A stretch of 47,657 bases of DNA from Gemmatimonadales bacterium. GTDB lineage: Bacteria > Gemmatimonadota > Gemmatimonadetes > Gemmatimonadales > GWC2-71-9. Under the pieces are notes generated by a model, which saw nothing but the letters and a program-made list of their open reading frames with translations, was not told the DNA's origin and did not search any database. The DNA lies in the NCBI GenBank assembly GCA_011772755.1, contig WVYX01000166.1, forward strand, positions 14,073 to 61,729, written 5' to 3'. Numbering within the stretch: position 1 is the first letter of the stretch; every line of letters begins with the position of its first letter. This document shows positions 42,369 to 47,657 of the stretch, piece by piece. Both the position numbers and the translations under genes were made by a program.

Positions 42369-43580
42369 CTACCGAGTTGGCTGGCGCGTCCGACCGCTAC
42401 TGGTGGTCGAGGGGTGAATCCGACGTCGCGGAGGGCTCTTTCGTGTCCCGGAGGTCACTGTCGGGCGCCGCTTGGTTGCCGCTGGTCTTGCACCCACGGC
42501 TCGCCGGGGATCATTGGATCGCTGCGGCGCCACGGCGCGCTGGGGTGAGCGGCGCTCCAGCTGCGGCTTCGCCTGCGGCAGCACCTCCCGGCGCTGTTTG
42601 GCCCGCGTATCACTCCTAGCCGGCTTGTCGCCCAACATCCGGCGCAGGATGGAGCTGCCTCGGGACTCCGGCCGCCGAGTCGCGGGGGCTGGAACGCGCC
42701 CGACCCCACCCAGGTCTCGCCCGGTGACACCCCGATCGGCTGGACGCCGGCCAGCCGGCTGGTTCGCCGGTCGCCGTCGCTCGGTGGTGACGTAGGGATC
42801 CGATGGCCTCCGCTCCTTGAATACGAAGCGGGGCTCCGGACGCCTCGGCTGGCTGTACACGACCTGAGTAGCCGGATAGGTGTGCGCCGGGTAGTAGTAA
42901 GGCGCATCGTAGATCACGATGCGGAAGGTGCCGCACCACTCACGGTAGGGATCCCAAACTGGGTAGGCGACGTACGAGTGACAGTCGTAGCACAGGAACC
43001 GCGGGTAGCCGTAGCGCCGCTCCACGAAATAGGGGAAGACATCGTACGAGTACTTCGCGTAACCCGGCTCTACGATCTGGTCGATGAGCAGTGTCAGCGC
43101 CACGTATGGGTCGCCGGTGATTCGCCCGTTCTGGGCTACCGCTCGGTAGTCCCAGTGGTCGTTGGACACCAACGCGCCGTAGCGGAAGGGATCGAGACTC
43201 GCTACCGCGAACAGGTACCCCTGGCCGGGGTAGTCGTCCACCACGAAGGCATGTCTACCACTCAGGTAGGGATCGTCGACCGCGTACTGGCGTCCGCCGC
43301 GCACGAAGTTGTCTTCCCATGGCTCACGGGGAAACAGAAACCGCACGCGCCCGTCGGTGTCCACACGGAAGACGCTGACATAACCGTCGGTCGCCGTGCG
43401 GAAGTAGGCATACACGCGGTCCCCGCGCCGAAAATGATCGCGGTCGTTGGTCCAGACTTCGATGCCGGGCTGGAGTGTACTGCGCGCCCGCCAGGGATGG
43501 GCCTCCGGCGTGCCGCCGGCGGCCCCGCCGCCAGACGGGCTAGCAATTGACAAGGTCGCCGCCAGGAGCCCAGCGATCAT
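42369..43580 (-). CDS. exported DUF4384 protein with CxxCH and Arg-rich tail
   Basis: A 403-residue protein with a short signal-like N-terminus. About residues 30-160 match DUF4384 (GIEVWTNDRDHFRRGDRVYAYFRT, then GRVRFLFPREPW). Residues 197-201 read CYDCH, a CxxCH heme-type motif. From about residue 250 to the end the chain is low-complexity, strongly basic and rich in Arg, Pro and Ser, as in secreted nucleic acid- or wall-binding tails. ATG 43580 has GGAGG five bases upstream; GTG 43601 is an alternative. No partner gene is obvious. Confidence 0.7.
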   Translation of the reverse strand: MIAGLLAATLSIASPSGGGAAGGTPEAHPWRARSTLQPGIEVWTNDRDHFRRGDRVYAYFRTATDGYVSVFRVDTDGRVRFLFPREPWEDNFVRGGRQYAVDDPYLSGRHAFVVDDYPGQGYLFAVASLDPFRYGALVSNDHWDYRAVAQNGRITGDPYVALTLLIDQIVEPGYAKYSYDVFPYFVERRYGYPRFLCYDCHSYVAYPVWDPYREWCGTFRIVIYDAPYYYPAHTYPATQVVYSQPRRPEPRFVFKERRPSDPYVTTERRRPANQPAGRRPADRGVTGRDLGGVGRVPAPATRRPESRGSSILRRMLGDKPARSDTRAKQRREVLPQAKPQLERRSPQRAVAPQRSNDPRRAVGARPAATKRRPTVTSGTRKSPPRRRIHPSTTSSGRTRQPTR

Positions 43581-43755
43581 TGGTTCCTCCAATGCCGACA
43601 CAGCCAGACGTGCGTCGTGCCACCGGTGTAGACAGCATACGTCATGCCATCGGGCTGACTGTATGTATGTGATTTATTGACAACGAGTTACACCACATAG
43701 CGCCCGTGGCTTGAGCCTGCCGTCGTCCCTTTTGGGGGACGGCTCGCTCGGCGGT

Positions 43756-43785
43756 TTGACTTGGTGAGACGGAGGTGGGTACGAT
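43756..43785 (+). promoter_or_regulatory. possible promoter of the DUF58 operon
   Basis: TTGACT (43756-43761), an 18-base spacer and TACGAT (43780-43785) lie 117 bases before the DUF58 ATG. A stem of CCGTC and GACGG with a TTTT-containing loop is just upstream at about 43720-43742. The 321-base gap 43581-43901 holds no gene; it contains this, an AT-rich stretch at 43655-43695 with a perfect TTGACA (43677-43682) lacking a -10, and a heptamer array. Confidence 0.4.
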
Positions 43786-43825
43786 GAACGGGCGATGGAG
43801 GGTGATGAAGGAGGGTGTCGCTGAC

Positions 43826-43867
43826 TGTCATGCCGTCGTGCAGTCGTGCCGTTATGCCGTCCTGTTG
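43826..43867. repeat. heptamer array (TGCCGTC family)
   Basis: Six units TGTCATG, CCGTCGT, GCAGTCG, TGCCGTT, ATGCCGT, CCTGTTG lie in the leader of the DUF58 gene. It shares GTTATGCC(G/A)TC with the array at 19315-19349, so the two appear to be the same word family 24 kb apart. No facing arm was found. Confidence 0.55.
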
Positions 43868-43901
43868 TGGCGCGCTCCCCAATGCCACCGAGGCACCCTA
43901 G

Positions 43902-44804
43902 ATGACCACTGCCCGAATGGACCTCCTCGACCCTTATGAGGTGGCCCAGCTCGGCGATATCGAGCTCGTGGCCCGGGGCGTGGTCGAGGGTTTCCTCGCT
44001 GGTCTCCACCGGTCGCCGTTTCGGGGCTTCTCCGTGGAGTTCGCCGAGCACAGGCCGTATCAACCGGGTGACGAGCTTCGGTACCTGGACTGGAAGATTC
44101 TGGCCCGGGCTGATCGGCTGTTCGTGAAGCAGTACGAAGAGGAGACCAATCTCCGATCCATGATCGTGCTCGATGTGAGTCGGTCGATGGACTGGGCAGG
44201 CAGTGAGCGGCGGCTGACCAAGTTGGAGTACGCCAAGCGGCTGGTGGCCGCACTGGCCCTGATCCTGCTGCGCCAGCGTGATGCTACGGGCCTCATCGGG
44301 TTCGACGAGGAAGTGCGTGCGGTGGTGCGGGCGCGGGCGCGCCACCGCCACTGGTGGCCCCTTCTCTCGGCAGTGGTGTCACTGACGGCCGGAGGGGGGA
44401 CGGTGGCGGAACCGGCGCTACGGCAGGTGACCGATCTGTTGCGGCGGCGGGGCCTGGTGATATTCGTGTCCGATCTCTTGCTGGATCGGGATCTCGCGCT
44501 GCTGGCGTTGCAGTACCTGCGCCATCGGGGACATCAGGTCACGGTCTTTCACATCATGGACCCTGGAGAGCTGTCGCTGGAGGGACCCCCCGAGGCGCGG
44601 TTCGAGGACCCCGAGACCGGAGACAGTCTCGTGGCGCGTCCCCGGGAGCTTCGGACGGTGTATGAGGACACCGTGCACCGGACCATCCAGCAGTGGCGCG
44701 CAGCCTGTCGAGGGGGCGGCATCGACTACCATCACGTGCTGACGGACACCCCGTTCGGCTACGTGCTCCGCCGTGCCGCCGCCAGCCGTTCCCGCCTCGG
44801 GTGA
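43902..44804 (+). CDS. DUF58 family protein
   Basis: A 300-residue soluble protein. It has the DUF58 core GFSVEFAEHRPYQPGDELRYLDW, followed by a VWA-like fold with VLDVSRSMDW (MIDAS DxSxS) and IFVSDLLLDR. This family occurs in MoxR-BatA operons and may form a metal-dependent adaptor. No MoxR ATPase gene is next to it in this window. ATG 43902 has GAGG eight bases upstream. The stop overlaps the BatA-like gene by 4 bases (GTGA). Confidence 0.88.
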   Translation: MTTARMDLLDPYEVAQLGDIELVARGVVEGFLAGLHRSPFRGFSVEFAEHRPYQPGDELRYLDWKILARADRLFVKQYEEETNLRSMIVLDVSRSMDWAGSERRLTKLEYAKRLVAALALILLRQRDATGLIGFDEEVRAVVRARARHRHWWPLLSAVVSLTAGGGTVAEPALRQVTDLLRRRGLVIFVSDLLLDRDLALLALQYLRHRGHQVTVFHIMDPGELSLEGPPEARFEDPETGDSLVARPRELRTVYEDTVHRTIQQWRAACRGGGIDYHHVLTDTPFGYVLRRAAASRSRLG

Positions 44805-46597
44805 TCGGTTTTCTCCAGCCTCTCGCCCTGCTCGGCCTCGCGGCCGCGGCGATCCCCCCGTTGCTGCACCTCATGGGGCGGAGGCTCCCGCCCACGGTGC
44901 TGTTTCCTGCGGTGCAATACCTGACGGCCACCGAGCGAGAGCACAGTCGCCGGTTGAAGCTGCGAAACCTGCTGCTCCTGCTGCTCCGCGTGGCGATCAT
45001 CCTGCTCATCGTCCTGGCTGTGGCGCGGCCGGTTGCCCGGGTTGGGGCTGGCACGGCGCATCCACCGACCGCCCTCGCGCTGATCGTGGACAACTCCCTG
45101 TCGTCCGGCGCGGTCGTGGCGGGGCAGCGTGTCCTCGATGTGCTGATGCAGCGGGCCCGACACGTGTTGGCCCGGACGGCTGCCGGCGACCGCCTGTGGC
45201 TGGTGCTCGCCGACGGTATTCCCCGACGCATTAGCCGGGGCGAAGCCGCAGCGGTGCTGGATAGCTTGACCCCATGGCCCCTGCGGCTCGATGTCGCGGA
45301 GGCGGTTCGGGCCGGCGCGCGTGCCGCGGCCGCCGCAGGCCTGCCGGTGTGGGAGGTGGTGCTGCTGAGCGATCTGCAGGCCACCGCGTTTTCTCCGGGC
45401 GATCCTGCGACCGCACGGGTGCTTGCCTGGGAGCCCCCCGAAGTGCCGCAGAACCGGGGGATCGATTCGGCGTACGCCGAGCCCCCGGTCTGGTCTCCGG
45501 AGGGGGCCGTGGTCGCCCACATTGGGGGGTCCTGGGAGGGTGCGGCGGCGGTGAGGCTCGCCATCAATGGCGGGGATGTCGCCCGAGCCGTGGCGCGACC
45601 GGGGGACCGGGCGGCCCTCGCGGCCAGCGGGCCGCGCCGCGGCTGGCTGGTGGCCTCCGTCCAGCTTGATCCGGACGAGCTGCGGGCGGACGATCGCTGG
45701 TGGCTGGCGTTGCAGGTGGCGGACCCGGCGGCGGTTCGTGCGGAGCCTGCAGTGGGTCGGTTCGTGCAAGAGGCGGTGAGTGTGCTGCAGGGAGGGGGAC
45801 GCGCTCGGGAGGGTAGTGAAGTTGTGCTGACCGATCGGCCTCGCGACGGGGTGGCCCTGGTGTTTCCCCCGCACGATCCCTCGCTTATTGGGTCTGTGAA
45901 CCGCGCCCTCGCTGCACGTGGGATCGGCTGGCGTTACGGGGAGCTGGTGGAAGGGGAGTGGACGCTGACCGGTGAGGTGGGACCGGCCGAGGGAGCGGTA
46001 ATCTACAGGCGGTATCGGATGCGGGGCTCCGGGGTGGTGCTCGCCCGCGTGGGTGGCGAGCCATGGCTGGTGCGGGCGGGCAACCAGGTGCTGGTGGCGA
46101 GTCGGATGGAGGAGCGCTGGTCAGCGCTCCCCATCAGTGCGGCTTTCATTCCGTTTCTCGATCTGCTCATCAACCGGGTTGCAGCGACGGAGTCGTGGAC
46201 CGTACAGGCCGCACCTGGCGCTGCGGTCGTCTTCCCGCCCGGGGCTGAGGCGCTGCTGCTGTGGGGCGGGCCCGCAGTGATCCCAGGCGACGGACGGCTC
46301 GCTGCGCCCCTTGAGCCGGGTGTGTACCTGGTCCGGGGCACGGGTGGCGACACGGTGGGCGCCCTGGAAGTGAATCACGATTATCGGGAGTCTCAGCTGG
46401 CACCGGCGAGTCCCCGGGTTGTCCGGGCTACGCTGGGGGCTGACGCTCACGTGTTGGGTGGACAAGCGCTGGACCGGGAGCTCTTCGGCGGTGCCCGGCG
46501 TGCGGAACTCACGGGCCTGCTGATCGCGGCAGCCATACTCGCAGCAGTGGCGGAGTTGGCGCTGGCGAGTGTGGGCCGCCTCAAGCGGAGGGAGTGA
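44801..46597 (+). CDS. BatA-like membrane protein (aerotolerance operon family)
   Basis: A 598-residue membrane protein. The N-terminus IGFLQPLALLGLAAAAIPPLLHLMGRR is the BatA/aerotolerance start helix. A second helix follows near residues 55-75 (LLLLLLRVAIILLIVLAVARP), then a VWA-like part with IVDNSLSSG (about 90-98) and VVLLSDLQAT. The long remainder is extracytoplasmic, and a last helix lies near residues 570-590. GTG 44801 overlaps the DUF58 stop; the longer upstream extension lies inside DUF58 and is rejected. Its stop overlaps the mfd ATG by one base (TGATG). Confidence 0.82.
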   Translation: MIGFLQPLALLGLAAAAIPPLLHLMGRRLPPTVLFPAVQYLTATEREHSRRLKLRNLLLLLLRVAIILLIVLAVARPVARVGAGTAHPPTALALIVDNSLSSGAVVAGQRVLDVLMQRARHVLARTAAGDRLWLVLADGIPRRISRGEAAAVLDSLTPWPLRLDVAEAVRAGARAAAAAGLPVWEVVLLSDLQATAFSPGDPATARVLAWEPPEVPQNRGIDSAYAEPPVWSPEGAVVAHIGGSWEGAAAVRLAINGGDVARAVARPGDRAALAASGPRRGWLVASVQLDPDELRADDRWWLALQVADPAAVRAEPAVGRFVQEAVSVLQGGGRAREGSEVVLTDRPRDGVALVFPPHDPSLIGSVNRALAARGIGWRYGELVEGEWTLTGEVGPAEGAVIYRRYRMRGSGVVLARVGGEPWLVRAGNQVLVASRMEERWSALPISAAFIPFLDLLINRVAATESWTVQAAPGAAVVFPPGAEALLLWGGPAVIPGDGRLAAPLEPGVYLVRGTGGDTVGALEVNHDYRESQLAPASPRVVRATLGADAHVLGGQALDRELFGGARRAELTGLLIAAAILAAVAELALASVGRLKRRE

Positions 46598-47657
46598 TGC
46601 TCCCGACGCTGCTGAACGCCTTCCGTGATCTAGCCGCTTACCGATCGATCGAGACGTCCCTGCCGGGAAGGGGCGAACGACTGGGTGTCGGCGGGCTTCC
46701 GGGGTCGAGCGGGGCAGTGCTGCTCGCCGCGCTCGCCCAACGTCTCGAGCAACGGGTGTTTCTCGTGGTCGCCCCACTGCCGGCGGCCGCCGAGCGGTGG
46801 CTAGCGGACCTGGACGTCTTGGCCGGCAATCTGGCGCGCCTGTATCCCCAGCGCGAGGCGCTGGGTGAGGAAGAGCCGCACCTCGAGATCGCCGGCGAGC
46901 GGGTGGAGACCATTGAGGCTGTCCTGACCGGTCGGGCTCGAATTGTGGTCACTACGCTGAGGGCGACGGCGGAACACACGCGTATGCCCAGCATGGTGAC
47001 CGGAATGCGCGCCGAGATCCGCAAAGGTCATGAGGTGCGACTGAGTTGGGTCGTCGAGCGACTCGAGGCCATGAGCTACGAGCGGCGCCCGTCGGTGCTT
47101 GACGCGGCGCAGTTTGCCGTGCGCGGCGGCATCATCGACGTGTACGGCTTTGGCATGGCCGCGCCCACCCGCATCGAGTGGTGGGGTGATGAGCCGGTGT
47201 CGATACGAAGTTTCGATCTAGACACGCAGCGGTCGGAGGGAGAGGTCGGGGCGGTAACGATATTGCCGGTGGGCCCGGGAGGAGGGGGGGGAGAGGGTGC
47301 AGGGGGAGAGGATCGCCAGACCCTCCTGGGTCTCCTGCCCGACGATACGGTGGTGGTCGTGGATCCGGCGGTCGACTACGAGGAGGTTGGAAGGGTCTGG
47401 CAGGATGCTGCGCATCACATCGAGGTAGCTCGTCGTCGGGGCGAGGATGTCCCGGGGCGTGAAGCCGTTTTTCTGTCTCCGGAGGAGTGGGGGAAGCAGT
47501 GGCGTCCATTCGCCAAGCTGGAGCTGGAGCGTTCTCCTATTGATCACGATCTGAAGCTGCAGCCGCCGCCCTCCATCGAGCGGAAGATGGGTCGCCTGGC
47601 TCGTGTGGTGGGGGAGGGACCGACCCTCATTCTGTGTGACAACGAAGGCCAGCTGGA
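46597..47657 (+). CDS. mfd: Transcription-repair coupling factor Mfd, partial (C-terminus beyond right edge)
   Basis: ATP-driven translocase that removes stalled RNA polymerase and recruits UvrA. Only the first ~353 residues are present. This is the UvrB-homology module: VFLVVAPLPAAAERWLADLD, YPQREALGEEEPHLEI, then VRGGIIDVYGFGMAAPTRIEWWGDE and RSFDLDTQRS (about 170-215). The RNA polymerase-interacting and helicase domains lie outside the window. A Gly-rich insert, PGGGGGEGAGG, is at about residues 226-236 and is encoded by a G-rich stretch. It begins on the last base of the BatA-like stop, so it is co-translated. Confidence 0.96.
   Translation, partial: MLPTLLNAFRDLAAYRSIETSLPGRGERLGVGGLPGSSGAVLLAALAQRLEQRVFLVVAPLPAAAERWLADLDVLAGNLARLYPQREALGEEEPHLEIAGERVETIEAVLTGRARIVVTTLRATAEHTRMPSMVTGMRAEIRKGHEVRLSWVVERLEAMSYERRPSVLDAAQFAVRGGIIDVYGFGMAAPTRIEWWGDEPVSIRSFDLDTQRSEGEVGAVTILPVGPGGGGGEGAGGEDRQTLLGLLPDDTVVVVDPAVDYEEVGRVWQDAAHHIEVARRRGEDVPGREAVFLSPEEWGKQWRPFAKLELERSPIDHDLKLQPPPSIERKMGRLARVVGEGPTLILCDNEGQL

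Noticed and set aside
43677-43682. Perfect TTGACA as a promoter
   Set aside because: No acceptable -10 sequence 15-19 bases downstream; the TTGACT/TACGAT pair at 43756-43785 is better.
44693-44800. Longer start for the BatA-like gene
   Set aside because: The added residues lie inside DUF58 coding sequence; GTG 44801 begins at the family start helix.

Overview
This 47.7 kb window is GC-rich chromosomal DNA from a Gram-negative-type (diderm) bacterium. The envelope genes show this: TolC, several lipoproteins, outer-membrane beta-barrels and FtsEX. The gene content and the style of the secreted proteins (DUF4384, GH172/DUF2961, M28, matrixin-like lipoprotein) are most like Gemmatimonadota. That placement is an inference; no rRNA or tRNA gene is present to confirm it. 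No prophage, insertion sequence or CRISPR array was seen. Genes are packed into long co-directional runs with 4-base stop/start overlaps (ATGA or GTGA).

Layout. 1-2584: uvrA, cut by the left edge. 2671-6535 (+): flippase-like membrane protein, triple-FHA membrane protein, PP2C phosphatase and a coupled small protein. 6532-9451 (-): HD phosphohydrolase and pckA. 9686-15957 (-): a possible metal-uptake and envelope run, made of alkaline phosphatase, a Cys/His-rich secreted peptide, an outer-membrane channel-like protein, a metal-binding lipoprotein-type protein, an ABC-3 permease, a beta-barrel protein and a matrixin-like lipoprotein. 16054-16911 (+): an exported SurE. 16851-19195 (-): merR-like, pcm, nfo. 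19397-26490 (-): a TetR-controlled efflux operon (TetR, TolC, HlyD, two ABC ATPases, two ABC-2 permeases) resembling E. coli cecR-ybhGFSR. 26611-33893 (-): an eight-gene, nearly gapless chain of ROK kinase, PfkB kinase, STAS/HATPase regulator, STAS-like regulator, PLP enzyme, ftsE, ftsX and an envC-like gene. 33982-35787 (-): lepA. 36109-38144 (-): a VWA lipoprotein and an unrecognised polytopic membrane protein. 38703-40544 (+): GH172-type lipoprotein. 40682-43580 (-): M28 peptidase and a DUF4384 protein. 43902-47657 (+): DUF58, BatA-like, and mfd cut by the right edge.

The most unusual signal is non-coding. Every intergenic gap longer than 120 bases, and one of 88 bases, carries an array of degenerate 7-base units. 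Most of these arrays are arranged as two facing arms that can fold into long hairpins. The extreme case is a 173-base structure at 35868-36040 with nine units in one arm, ten in the other and a perfect 7-bp stem at the apex. The word differs between loci (GAGTGAG, GAGGTxx, GCAATTC, GGTGCTx, GGTGTCA, TGCCGTC), but the period is always seven, and some word families recur at distant loci.

Other points of interest are the possible link between a sugar-kinase/partner-switch module and the FtsEX-EnvC divisome module, a metal ABC system without an ATPase gene, the paired exported phosphatases, and the VWA lipoprotein/membrane protein pair. All functional calls are from reading translations by eye, without database searches.
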